From an uncultured Clostridia bacterium (lineage in GTDB: Bacteria > Bacillota > Clostridia > UBA1381): a stretch of DNA of 12,769 nt. Positions 5,903 through 12,527 of this stretch are shown one piece after another. The notes below the pieces were generated by a model. It was not told where the DNA came from and searched no databases. It was given only the letters and a program-made list of their open reading frames with translations. Position 1 is the stretch's first letter. Each line of letters starts with the position of its first letter. Position numbers and translations under genes: made by a program. The DNA lies in NCBI GenBank assembly GCA_934481375.1, contig CAKSPN010000030.1:1-12769 (forward strand), given 5' to 3'.

Positions 5903-7108
5903 TTACATACCTACATATACGCCGTTTTTAATTATCATACCTTTCGGTTCCTTTGATACTTCACCGGTTTTTGACCAGGTCATACCTTCACCTGTAAGAC
6001 CGTCAAGTTTAAAGTCTGATGCCGTGAATGCCGAAACAAGCTTTTCGCCGATTGTCTTTGCGTCCATATCGGCCGTTACGCCGCTCTTTTTGCAAGCCTC
6101 ATAGATTGCATAGATACAATCGTAAGCGTCTGCAGCGAACTGGTTCGGGGTTTCCTTATACTTTTCGTTGTACTTCTTAACAAAGCTCTGTGTCTTTTCG
6201 TCTGTAGCGTCTGCAGTAAACGGCGTCAGAAGCATTACGTCCTCTGCAAGCGACTTATCGAAGTTTTCAAGAGTAAGGATACCGTCCATACCGTCAACGC
6301 CGAAGAACTTAGGCTCATACTGCATCTTCTTTGCCTGTGTAAGAATCATTGACGCCGGTGTGTAGTAAATCGGAAGGAATACTATATCGGCGCCCGCAGC
6401 TTTGATTTCGTTAAGCTGTGATGTGAAGTCGTTTGCGGAGTCGTCCGTAAATGTCTTTACGCATACAATGTTAAGTCCGAGTTCCTGAGCTGTTGTCTGG
6501 AACTTCTGGAATATACCTGTTGAGTATGCGTCGGAGTTATTATAGATTATACCGATCTTTTCGCCGAGATTCTGTTCCTTCATATACTTTGCCGAAGCAA
6601 CACCCTGGTTAGGGTCTGTGAAGCAAAGCTGGAACATTGTATCTTTACGCTGAATTGTTACGTTGCCGTTCTTATCCGGCTGACCGCCGAGAACGTCCGT
6701 TGACGACGCCGACGGTGTAAGCGCGAATATTCCGTCCGCATTTACTTCCGTTGAAACAGCGATACAAGGCTGTGTTGTAACAGAACCGAGCGAAACCTGC
6801 ATTCCCCAGTCCTTTAAGTTGTTATATGCATTAACTGACTTTTCGGCGTCGTTTTCATCATCTTCAAACTTAAGGTCGAATTTTAAATCGCCCTTTGCGT
6901 TGATTTCTTCAACAGCAATCGAAGCGCCGTTTTTAACAGCCTGTCCGTATATGGCTGCTGCGCCCGTCAAAGGTCCGATACCGCCGATTTTGATTGCTCC
7001 GTCGGCGCTGCCCGTTGATGATGTTGACGTATTGCCGCAGCCTGCGAATGCCGTTACAGCCATTGCCGCTGCCATCAATACGCTCGCCAGTTTAGTAAAC
7101 TTCTTCAT
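5903..7108 (-). CDS. livK: Branched-chain amino acid ABC transporter, substrate-binding lipoprotein
   Basis: A 401-residue precursor of the extracellular receptor that captures leucine, isoleucine or valine (or related amino acids) and delivers it to LivHM. Residues 1-23 form a lipoprotein signal (MKKFTKLAS, then an Ala/Met/Val-rich core) ending in a lipobox, AFAGC, with Cys24 as the lipidated residue. A Ser/Thr/Gly linker follows, then the type I periplasmic-binding fold: IKIGGIGPLTGAAAIYGQAV, NGASIAVEEINAKG, the ALTPSASST stretch of the ligand pocket, GIIYNNSDAYSTG and FGVDGMDG. ATG 7108 is chosen over an earlier in-frame start at 7141, because AAAGGA lies about 9 bases before it and the signal peptide then has the normal length. 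First gene of the liv operon with its own strong promoter. The exact ligand cannot be read from sequence. Confidence 0.94.
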   Translation of the reverse strand: MKKFTKLASVLMAAAMAVTAFAGCGNTSTSSTGSADGAIKIGGIGPLTGAAAIYGQAVKNGASIAVEEINAKGDLKFDLKFEDDENDAEKSVNAYNNLKDWGMQVSLGSVTTQPCIAVSTEVNADGIFALTPSASSTDVLGGQPDKNGNVTIQRKDTMFQLCFTDPNQGVASAKYMKEQNLGEKIGIIYNNSDAYSTGIFQKFQTTAQELGLNIVCVKTFTDDSANDFTSQLNEIKAAGADIVFLPIYYTPASMILTQAKKMQYEPKFFGVDGMDGILTLENFDKSLAEDVMLLTPFTADATDEKTQSFVKKYNEKYKETPNQFAADAYDCIYAIYEACKKSGVTADMDAKTIGEKLVSAFTASDFKLDGLTGEGMTWSKTGEVSKEPKGMIIKNGVYVGM

Positions 7109-7159
7109 ATTTACCAGTCCTTTCTTTAACAAAAAAAACATATTCTTTTATAATTAAAC

Positions 7160-7188
7160 ATAATACCACAAACGATCCTTTCTGTCAA
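7160..7188 (-). promoter_or_regulatory. Promoter of the liv operon (livK)
   Basis: Minus strand TTGACA (complement of 7183-7188), 17 bases, TATTAT (complement of 7160-7165), preceded by TGG as an extended -10. Transcription should start near 7153, leaving a short leader of about 45 bases. No room for a T-box or large riboswitch is present, so amino acid control, if any, would act through a protein at the promoter. Confidence 0.8.
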
Positions 7189-7282
7189 TACTTATAAAAC
7201 AGGTATATTATATTTGATTAAATTTTAATAATGGATTTTAATTTTTATGCATGGTTTTTGTTTATTTATTCAGCCGCAGGTA

Positions 7283-7311
7283 TTGAAAATATTCCCTTTC
7301 TGCTGTATAAT
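7283..7311 (+). promoter_or_regulatory. Promoter of the cupin gene
   Basis: TTGAAA (7283-7288), 17 bases, TATAAT (7306-7311), with a second TATAAT at 7313-7318. Expected start near 7318 gives an AT-rich leader of about 85 bases. The leader contains an inverted repeat with 14-base arms (7334-7347 and 7365-7378, one mismatch, 17-base loop). Confidence 0.7.
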
Positions 7312-7402
7312 ATATAATGAAAAGCAAATAATGAATAATGTATAATTTGAGGGTTAAACCGTGTAATTATAAATTATTTCGGCATTGAAAGGGAGTACGG
7401 AT

Positions 7403-7726
7403 ATGATTAAAAATATTAATAAAGCAGAGGTTCTGGAGCTTAAAAACGAGGTTTCGTACCGGGACGGACAGGTTGTGAGCAAAACGCTTGCGCAGAACGA
7501 ACACGTAAGTCTTACGCTGTTTGCGTTTGAAAAAGGCGAGGAGATAAGCACGCACGAATCCGGCGGTGACGCAATGGTTACGGTGCTTGAGGGTACGGGA
7601 AACTTCACCGTCGGCGGTGTGTGCCACATTCTGCACGAGGGCGAGAGCATAATTATGCCGAAAAAAGTTCCGCACGCCGTTTACGGCGAGGAACGCTTTA
7701 AAATGCTTTTGACTGTTATATTTTAA
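7403..7726 (+). CDS. Small single-domain cupin protein
   Basis: A 107-residue protein made of one cupin beta-barrel. Cupin motif 1 is seen as GEEISTHESGGDAMVTVLEG and motif 2 as GESIIMPKKVPHAVYG. The metal-ligand set looks reduced: motif 1 has a single His (THES) rather than HxH, with the motif 2 His in PHAVYG. Metal binding is therefore possible but not certain, and no substrate can be assigned. Short cupins of this kind, with the STHES...AMVTVLEG pattern, are common in anaerobic Firmicutes, where they are thought to bind small molecules or act in stress responses. ATG 7403 is preferred to an earlier in-frame start at 7385, because AAAGGGAG (7388-7395) stands 7 bases before it. It is a single-gene unit divergent from livK, followed by a strong terminator; no operon partner suggests a role. 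Confidence 0.85.
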   Translation: MIKNINKAEVLELKNEVSYRDGQVVSKTLAQNEHVSLTLFAFEKGEEISTHESGGDAMVTVLEGTGNFTVGGVCHILHEGESIIMPKKVPHAVYGEERFKMLLTVIF

Positions 7727-7739
7727 TAGCGTTGGGGGT

Positions 7740-7776
7740 CTGCAGCAAAATAAAATTATTTTGCTGCAGCTTTTTT
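7740..7776 (+). terminator. Intrinsic terminator of the cupin gene
   Basis: CTGCAGCAAAATAA (7740-7753) pairs perfectly with TTATTTTGCTGCAG (7756-7769), followed by C and six T residues (7771-7776). It begins 13 bases after the cupin stop codon. Confidence 0.92.
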
Positions 7777-7786
7777 ATGTTGTTTT

Positions 7787-7819
7787 AGGTTAATTTACGA
7801 TGCAATCGTAAATTAACCT
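7787..7819. repeat. Perfect 15-base inverted repeat abutting the DUF4143 promoter
   Basis: AGGTTAATTTACGAT (7787-7801), loop GCA, ATCGTAAATTAACCT (7805-7819). The last T is the first base of the -35 hexamer TTGACA. Neither strand has a T tail, so it does not look like a terminator. It is placed where an activator or repressor could bind, or where a cruciform could affect the promoter. Confidence 0.7.
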
Positions 7820-7847
7820 TGACAAATGTGCGCATTTGCTATATAGT
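7819..7847 (+). promoter_or_regulatory. Promoter and putative operator of the DUF4143 ATPase gene
   Basis: TTGACA (7819-7824), 17 bases, TATAGT (7842-7847); a TATAAT also occurs at 7847-7852. The spacer contains an interrupted palindrome, CAAATG (7823-7828) TGCG CATTTG (7833-7838), lying exactly between the two hexamers. That is a classic site for repressor binding. The adjoining 15-base repeat suggests the promoter is tightly controlled. Confidence 0.65.
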
Positions 7848-7875
7848 ATAATTAAAATATGAAAGGAGAATACCT

Positions 7876-9099
7876 ATGGCGTATATAACCCGTGATTTAG
7901 AAGAAAAAATCAAATCCGCCTCCAAAGAATATGCCTGTGTTTTAATAACAGGGGCAAGGCAGGTAGGAAAATCAACCGTATTGAAGCGGCTTACGGATAA
8001 TAACCGTGAAGAAATTTTATTGGACGATCTGGAGGAAAGGAACTTAGCCTCCACAGACCCGGCTCTTTTTATGCAAATACATTCCTTGCCCGTTTTAATA
8101 GATGAAGTTCAATATGCGCCCGAGTTGTTTTCATATATAAAAATAGCGATAGACAAAGGCGCTGCGCCCGGCTCTTTTTGGCTTATAGGGTCACAGCCGT
8201 TTAAGCTTATGGAGCTTGCGCAGGAATCACTCGCCGGAAGAATAGCCATTATTCATATGCCTTCGCTTTCTCAGCACGAAATCTACGGAAATGATGTAAC
8301 CGAGCCATTTTCCGTTGATTTGGATAAATTAAAAAAGCGCAGCAAGACAAATAAACCGGCTGATCTCAACGAAATATACAGACGCATCTGGAACGGATCT
8401 CTGCCGGGACATATAAGCGGAAAGTATACGGACAGAGATTTGTTTTACAGCAGTTATCTGCAAACTTATATTGAGCGAGATGTCAAGGACATAGCCGATA
8501 TTGACAACACAATGCTGTTCAGCGATTTTATCCGTTCGGCAGCCTGCAGAGCGGGTCAGATACTTAATATATCGGATATTGCTCAGGACGTCGGCATTTC
8601 CAATGATACAGCTAAGCGCTGGCTGAAAATCTTAGAAAAATCAGATATTATATTTTTCCTGCGACCGTACTCAAATAATTTGTTGAAACGTACAATCAAG
8701 ACGCCTAAAATGTATTTCTTTGATACCGGTCTTGTTGCATATCTTACAAAATATTCATCGCCGGAAATTCTGGCAAACGGAGCGATTAACGGAGCAATAC
8801 TCGAAAACTATGTTGTATCCGAGATTATAAAAACATATCACAACAATGCAAAAGAATGTCTTATGTGGTATTATCGTGATACAAACAGCAATGAAATCGA
8901 CCTTGTAATTGAAAGTGACGGTATGCTTCACCCTATTGAAATCAAGCGTACAGCAAATCCGGGATCGGAGCTTATAAGACCGTTTAAATTGTTGGATAAA
9001 GCCTCGCTCCCGAGAGGCCAAGGCGCAATTATTTGTATGAAAGAAACTCTTTCGGCTGTTGACAGCGATAATTACATCGTTCCGGTTTGGATGATTTAA
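7876..9099 (+). CDS. ATP-binding protein, AAA_14 / DUF4143 family
   Basis: A 407-residue protein of the lone AAA-type ATPases with a C-terminal DUF4143 domain, whose cellular role is not established. Walker A GARQVGKST is at residues 26-34, Walker B VLIDEVQ at 73-79 (Asp76, Glu77), and a sensor-like LIGSQ at 103-107. Residues about 215-265 form a helical, winged-helix-like part (ISDIAQDVGISNDTAKRWL). The C-terminus has the pattern of a PD-(D/E)xK nuclease-like fold: Glu310 in GAILENY, Asp342 in NEIDLVI, and Glu355-Ile-Lys357 in HPIEIKR. All three key positions are retained. ATG 7876 has AAAGGAG (7862-7868) 7 bases upstream. It stands alone between two terminators, and its codons look more A/T-rich than its neighbours. 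Such genes occur in variable copy number and patchy distribution, which suggests horizontal gain. Full length with no visible damage. Confidence 0.9.
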   Translation: MAYITRDLEEKIKSASKEYACVLITGARQVGKSTVLKRLTDNNREEILLDDLEERNLASTDPALFMQIHSLPVLIDEVQYAPELFSYIKIAIDKGAAPGSFWLIGSQPFKLMELAQESLAGRIAIIHMPSLSQHEIYGNDVTEPFSVDLDKLKKRSKTNKPADLNEIYRRIWNGSLPGHISGKYTDRDLFYSSYLQTYIERDVKDIADIDNTMLFSDFIRSAACRAGQILNISDIAQDVGISNDTAKRWLKILEKSDIIFFLRPYSNNLLKRTIKTPKMYFFDTGLVAYLTKYSSPEILANGAINGAILENYVVSEIIKTYHNNAKECLMWYYRDTNSNEIDLVIESDGMLHPIEIKRTANPGSELIRPFKLLDKASLPRGQGAIICMKETLSAVDSDNYIVPVWMI

Positions 9100-9113
9100 T
9101 GAAATTATAACAC

Positions 9114-9144
9114 AAAAGGAGCAGTGAAATTCACTGCTCCTTTT
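9114..9144. terminator. Bidirectional intrinsic terminator between convergent genes
   Basis: A perfect 31-base palindrome: AAAAGGAGCAGTGAA (9114-9128), central A, TTCACTGCTCCTTTT (9130-9144), with T-rich sequence continuing to about 9151 and A-rich sequence on the other side. It ends the DUF4143 gene from the left and the NlpC/P60 gene (stop at 9159) from the right. Confidence 0.9.
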
Positions 9145-9158
9145 AATTTTTAATATCA

Positions 9159-10487
9159 TTAATACACTCGTCTTGCGCCGATATATCTCGATTCGTAATA
9201 TCCCGTTGTGATGTCCGAATACATTATTGTCTTACCTGTTGACGGCGCATGTATCATCATACCTTCACCGACATACATTCCCACGTGGGTTGCGTAATCG
9301 CCGCTGCCGAAGAACACGAGGTCGCCCGGCTCAAGGTCCTGCTTTGAAACAGGTGTTCCGTTTTTGTGCATCTGATCGTCTGCTACACGGTAGAGCGAAA
9401 TGCCCTGCGCTTTGCATATGTAATACATAAATCCCGAACAGTCAAAGCCTGACGGTGACGTTCCGCCCCATACGTACGGAACTCCGAGATATTTTGCCGC
9501 TTCGTCTATGAGCGCCTGTCCTTTCGGATTCGACGCAACATACACGTGATGATCCTTATCTGCTTTTTCCGCAGCCTTATATCTGAAATCCACAGGCACG
9601 CTGTAGCATTCGCTGCCGTCCGCCATAACCGCGCCTACGATTATTGAATAATCTTTGTTTGTTGAAAGCCAGGGTGCGTCAATCGTAACGGAAGTACCGT
9701 CAACGTCCTCCCATATAACCGGCTGAGCCTTGCTGTCCTTTATAAGAACACGGTACTTTACCGCTCCGTCCGTTTCTGTCCAGCTGATTTCAAACTCGCC
9801 CTGTTCTATTTCCGAGTTATTCTCCGGCAGAGTGATTGTCGGCAGACTTATTTCATAGCCGCTGTTTGCAAACTTCTCATATGAACGGTTTATGCTTGCT
9901 ATAGCCTGTTCTCTTGTGGTTGCGCTTTCGGGCTTAAACGTATTGTCGCCCGCACTGCCCATAATCGAATAGTTAAGCGCCGTTATTACGGAAGCCTTTG
10001 CCCAGTCGCTTACCTTGCTGCCGTCGTCAAAATTATCTATTACGTATGCGTCGCTCTCGTCCGAAAGCGAGAAATTAACTTCGCCTGCCGTGAGTGTGCT
10101 TACAAGCATCTTTGCCATTTCCTCACGTGTTACAAGCTTATCCGGCGTAAACTTATTATCGCCCGTGCCGGAAACTATTCCGTAGCAGTACGCCTGTGCG
10201 ACTGCCAGATTATCAGTATCCTCAAACGGCGAAACCTCCGGCTCTATAAGCTCGGCGTCGTTTGAAAGCTTCTTATAAAGATTAACTGCGAGTTCGCAGA
10301 ATTCCTGTCGTGTGATATTTGCTTTCATATCGTTTGATACGACCGAATATGAAACCAGTCCTGCTTCGTTTGCCGACTGATATTCCGATATCGCCCATCC
10401 GCTCAAATCGGCTGCAAATGCCGACGTTGTAGTCACTGCGGTTACAGCAAGAACAGATAAGATAATTCTCTTCATTAATTTATTCAA
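9159..10487 (-). CDS. Secreted SLH-domain NlpC/P60 cell-wall hydrolase
   Basis: A 442-residue exported peptidoglycan hydrolase. Residues 1-25 are a Sec signal peptide (basic MNKLMKR, hydrophobic core, cut after SAFA). Three S-layer homology repeats follow at about 27-75, 87-133 and 155-205; the second and third contain G-x-GDN-x-F-P and TREE/TREQ motifs. These repeats bind secondary cell-wall polymers and would hold the enzyme on the surface. Residues 215-305 look like a fibronectin III-type beta domain (ISWTETDGAVKYRVLIKD). The C-terminal NlpC/P60 domain runs from about 322 to 442, with catalytic Cys350 in GFDCSGF, His401 in THVGMYVG and third-residue candidate His413 in MIHAPSTG. This endopeptidase normally cuts gamma-D-Glu-diamino acid links in stem peptides. 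The start is a TTG at 10487, supported by GGAGAG about 9 bases upstream; an ATG at 10475 lies too far from that site. Single-gene unit. Confidence 0.92.
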   Translation of the reverse strand: MNKLMKRIILSVLAVTAVTTTSAFAADLSGWAISEYQSANEAGLVSYSVVSNDMKANITRQEFCELAVNLYKKLSNDAELIEPEVSPFEDTDNLAVAQAYCYGIVSGTGDNKFTPDKLVTREEMAKMLVSTLTAGEVNFSLSDESDAYVIDNFDDGSKVSDWAKASVITALNYSIMGSAGDNTFKPESATTREQAIASINRSYEKFANSGYEISLPTITLPENNSEIEQGEFEISWTETDGAVKYRVLIKDSKAQPVIWEDVDGTSVTIDAPWLSTNKDYSIIVGAVMADGSECYSVPVDFRYKAAEKADKDHHVYVASNPKGQALIDEAAKYLGVPYVWGGTSPSGFDCSGFMYYICKAQGISLYRVADDQMHKNGTPVSKQDLEPGDLVFFGSGDYATHVGMYVGEGMMIHAPSTGKTIMYSDITTGYYESRYIGARRVY

Positions 10488-10505
10488 GATTTTATTCTCT
10501 CCTTT
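10475..10505 (-). promoter_or_regulatory. Ribosome binding site that favours a TTG start for the hydrolase
   Basis: On the minus strand AAAAAGGAGAG is followed by AATAAAATC and TTG (10487-10485). The first ATG in frame (10475) would be about 21 bases from the same site, too far for normal initiation. Both starts keep the signal peptide. Confidence 0.6.
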
Positions 10506-10511
10506 TTATCG

Positions 10512-10535
10512 GCGTCGGTTTATAAAAACCTCCGC
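10512..10535 (-). promoter_or_regulatory. Leader hairpin with tandem G-A mismatches upstream of the hydrolase
   Basis: In the mRNA the strand reads GCG-GA-GGTTT, loop TTAT, AAACC-GA-CGC. Two helices of 5 and 3 bp flank facing GA/GA pairs, an arrangement that often forms sheared G-A pairs. It ends about 6 bases before the ribosome binding site. It matches no riboswitch I recognise but could influence translation or bind a protein. Confidence 0.4.
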
Positions 10536-10614
10536 TTTTCTAAAGACCGTTACCCTATTTTCTTCGTACGCTTTTTGTCAGTGAAAAAACACTCTAATCG
10601 AAATCATCGCTTGT

Positions 10615-10643
10615 ATTGTAACAGAAAAAACAAGCATTGTCAA
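10615..10643 (-). promoter_or_regulatory. Promoter of the NlpC/P60 hydrolase
   Basis: Minus strand TTGACA (complement of 10638-10643), 17 bases, TACAAT (complement of 10615-10620) with TGT immediately before it. A/T tracts lie upstream, as in UP elements. Expected start near 10608 gives a leader of about 120 bases. Confidence 0.8.
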
Positions 10644-10984
10644 GGGTTTGGGGGTAAAATTTTTACATTGTTTAAAATTTTCTTAAAAACTTTTTAAAAA
10701 TTTAGTAATTTATTTGTAATAAACGTGAGATTGTGTCGAAATATATCGGAAACAGTCCTGTAAAAATTCACATTCGGATAACGGGCTTGTTTTTAATAAC
10801 CACAATATGATGTGTTATAAAAAGTACAAGCACATCAACATATTCCGCTTTGTTACAAAGCTTTCATATATGTTACACAAATATTACATCAAGGTTAAGT
10901 TTTTTAACAAAGATATTTAGTCTTCTTAATAATTTTATATTTTTTAAAAAATTTTTTCCCTTATCCCCGAAATCCGCAAATGAA
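10644..10984. other. AT-rich intergenic stretch without a convincing gene
   Basis: Between the hydrolase promoter and the hairpin cluster nothing coding is supported. Visible structures are an odd palindrome GCTTTGT-T-ACAAAGC (10847-10861) and a spaced repeat TGATGTG (10808-10814) with CACATCA (10831-10837). There are also long A and T runs, at 10664-10705 and 10930-10970. A 73-codon open frame from 10850 runs through the hairpins and looks accidental. Confidence 0.6.
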
Positions 10985-11011
10985 AAACAGGTATACGGCG
11001 TATACCTGTTT
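10983..11011 (-). terminator. Probable terminator of htrA
   Basis: AAACAGGTATAC (10985-10996), loop GGC, GTATACCTGTTT (11000-11011) form a perfect 12-bp stem. On the minus strand it is followed by TTTTTC. It lies about 135 bases after the htrA stop, beyond two other hairpins that lack a T tail on that strand. Confidence 0.65.
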
Positions 11012-11120
11012 CTCGGGGGAGAGTCGGGAAGGTGGGGCCTTCCCGAGTTTTTGGGGGACCCTTGCTTTTGAGCAAGGGCATATGAAAAAAAGGATGGTAT
11101 TGACTGCTTTCAACAGTCAA
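10985..11120. repeat. Cluster of four hairpins, possible repeat element
   Basis: Four perfect stems lie in 136 bases: 10985-11011 (12 bp); TCGGGAAGG with CCTTCCCGA (11024-11032/11038-11046, followed on the plus strand by TTTTT at 11048-11052); CCCTTGCT with AGCAAGGG (11059-11066/11071-11078); and TTGACTG with CAGTCAA (11100-11106/11114-11120). The middle part is much richer in G (runs at 11014-11019 and 11053-11057) than its AT-rich surroundings. This suggests an inserted non-coding element rather than plain spacer. Confidence 0.4.
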
Positions 11121-11144
11121 ATCAATTAAAACTGATTGGCAATT

Positions 11145-12374
11145 TTATTTGTTGGCCTTGTCGGCGCTTTCTGTCAAGCGCACGCTGACCTCTTTTGTTT
11201 CTCCGTCACGAACTATCTTAAATGTAAGAGTGTCGCCGGGTTTTTTCTTGTCACGGATTTCGTTTATTTCACTTGACGAGGACACTTTCTGTCCGTCAAC
11301 CTCAATAATCATATCGTTTGCCTGCAAGCCTGCTTCGGCTGCACCCGTGCCGTCCTGTACCGCTTTTACAAACAGTCCGTAAGGAGTTTCGTTTATTGTT
11401 ATGCCCACAAGCGGTCTGCCGGTTACATAGCCCGATGCGATAAGATCGTCTATGATAGGCTTTGCCTCGGAAATTGCGATTGCAAATCCCATACCTTCAA
11501 CGCCCGATTGTGAAAGCTTAACCGAGTTTATACCTATAACCTCGCCGTACTGATTTATAAGAGCGCCGCCCGAGTTGCCGGCGTTTATTGCCGCGTCTGT
11601 CTGCAAAAGGTTATATGTTCTGCTGTCTATTGTCATTGTTCTGTTTACGGCGCTTATTATACCTGCCGTTACCGAACCCGAAAATTCCTGTCCCATCGGG
11701 TTACCGATAGCTACGGCAAGCTCGCCGACCTGAGTCTGCGTCGAGTCGCCCAGCGTTGCTGCCGTGAGTTCGGATTTTGTATCTATCTTCAAAACCGCAA
11801 GGTCTGTTTTTGTATCCTGACCGATAAGCTTTGCGCTTACTTCTTCGCCGGTATTGAGGATTACCGAAATTTCGGTTGCTCCGTCAACAACGTGCTGGTT
11901 GGTTACTATATAACCGTCCGTGCTGATGATTATACCCGAGCCGCTGCCCTGTTCGACAGTGCCGTTATCCGATGCGTTCGGATCCTGGTAGTAATAATAT
12001 CTGCCGCTGAACCAGTCGTAATATTTCTGCGGCTGAACGGTGGTTTTGTTTATAACTCCGACTACGCTCGGTCCTACTTTAGCCGCAATCTGCGGAATTG
12101 TGAGAACTTGTTTGTCTCCCGAATATGTCACAAGCTGTGATGCGTCCGAGCCGTTCGAGGTTGACGCCGAGTATACGGAAGCACGCTGTGTAACTGTCGG
12201 CTTCAATTTTTCATACATATAATATGTGCCTGCGCCGAACACCGACGCTGTGAACACGCTTGCGATAAGTGCCGAGCTTAAAGCAACCGCCCACGGCTTT
12301 GCTTTCTTTTTCTTCTTTTCTTTATTATCATAAATTATCATCTCTGTGGAATCTGTATGCGGATACTTTTTCAT
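11145..12374 (-). CDS. htrA: Membrane-anchored HtrA/DegP-like serine protease with PDZ domain
   Basis: A 409-residue envelope protease/chaperone that degrades misfolded exported proteins. The first 27 residues are cytoplasmic and very basic, with a Lys run at about 18-26. A single membrane anchor spans about 28-52, so the rest faces outside. The trypsin-like domain (about 92-315) carries the full triad: His161 in TNQHVVDGA, Asp191 in TKTDLAVLKI, Ser268 in NAGNSGGAL. One PDZ domain follows at about 320-402 (PLVGITI, GAAEAGLQANDMIIEVDGQ). A tyrosine-rich insert near residues 118-130 (YYDWFSGRYYYYQ), in the region before the catalytic core where HtrA proteins have a variable loop, stands out. 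ATG 12374 has AGGAGGT about 8 bases upstream. It is divergent from polA. Domain order matches the Gram-positive HtrA/YyxA class; which paralogue cannot be told. Confidence 0.94.
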   Translation of the reverse strand: MKKYPHTDSTEMIIYDNKEKKKKKAKPWAVALSSALIASVFTASVFGAGTYYMYEKLKPTVTQRASVYSASTSNGSDASQLVTYSGDKQVLTIPQIAAKVGPSVVGVINKTTVQPQKYYDWFSGRYYYYQDPNASDNGTVEQGSGSGIIISTDGYIVTNQHVVDGATEISVILNTGEEVSAKLIGQDTKTDLAVLKIDTKSELTAATLGDSTQTQVGELAVAIGNPMGQEFSGSVTAGIISAVNRTMTIDSRTYNLLQTDAAINAGNSGGALINQYGEVIGINSVKLSQSGVEGMGFAIAISEAKPIIDDLIASGYVTGRPLVGITINETPYGLFVKAVQDGTGAAEAGLQANDMIIEVDGQKVSSSSEINEIRDKKKPGDTLTFKIVRDGETKEVSVRLTESADKANK

Positions 12375-12434
12375 AGTGATTACCTCCTGATCGCAAATTT
12401 AATGATGATCGGTTTTATTTTATGTCTTTTCTGA

Positions 12435-12467
12435 CTATGCTTATATCATACAGCATAGATTTGTCAT
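12435..12467 (-). promoter_or_regulatory. Weak candidate htrA promoter with an inverted repeat
   Basis: The repeat CTATGCT (12435-12441), 10 bases, AGCATAG (12452-12458) overlaps the only plausible minus-strand hexamers: TATAAG (complement of 12440-12445) and TATGAT (complement of 12445-12450), with ATGACA (complement of 12462-12467) as a poor -35. The weak hexamers with a palindrome fit a regulated stress promoter, but the assignment is uncertain. No CtsR-type tandem repeat is seen. Confidence 0.3.
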
Positions 12468-12527
12468 CGGTATGAACTAAATGTAAATAAGCCTTATTTA
12501 TTTTATTAATAAATTATTAACAAACAC

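Noticed and set aside
2728..6365. Several plus-strand open frames of 60-207 codons across the liv operon
   Set aside because: They are antisense shadows of well-supported transporter genes with no start signals of their own.
7109..7153. T-box or leucine-responsive leader for livK
   Set aside because: Only about 45 bases separate the predicted start of transcription from the ATG, and no T-box sequence is visible.
7787..7819. 15-base inverted repeat as a second terminator for the cupin gene
   Set aside because: No T run follows the stem on either strand, and a full terminator already lies at 7740-7776.
7876..9099. Reading the DUF4143 ATPase as part of a multi-gene defence island
   Set aside because: Its neighbours are a cupin and a cell-wall hydrolase separated by strong terminators; no partner nuclease, methylase, toxin or CRISPR repeat is visible.
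10488..10610. c-di-AMP (ydaO-type) riboswitch before the NlpC/P60 gene
   Set aside because: That class often precedes such hydrolases, but the 120-base leader lacks its characteristic conserved segments and is too short for the usual fold.
10850..11071. Plus-strand 73-codon open frame
   Set aside because: It runs through the hairpin cluster, begins at a TTG-like or poorly supported start without a ribosome binding site, and its residues reflect the repeats.
12420..12470. CtsR or HrcA (CIRCE) heat-shock operator for htrA
   Set aside because: Neither the tandem GGTCAAA-type heptads nor the TTAGCACTC-N9-GAGTGCTAA repeat is present.
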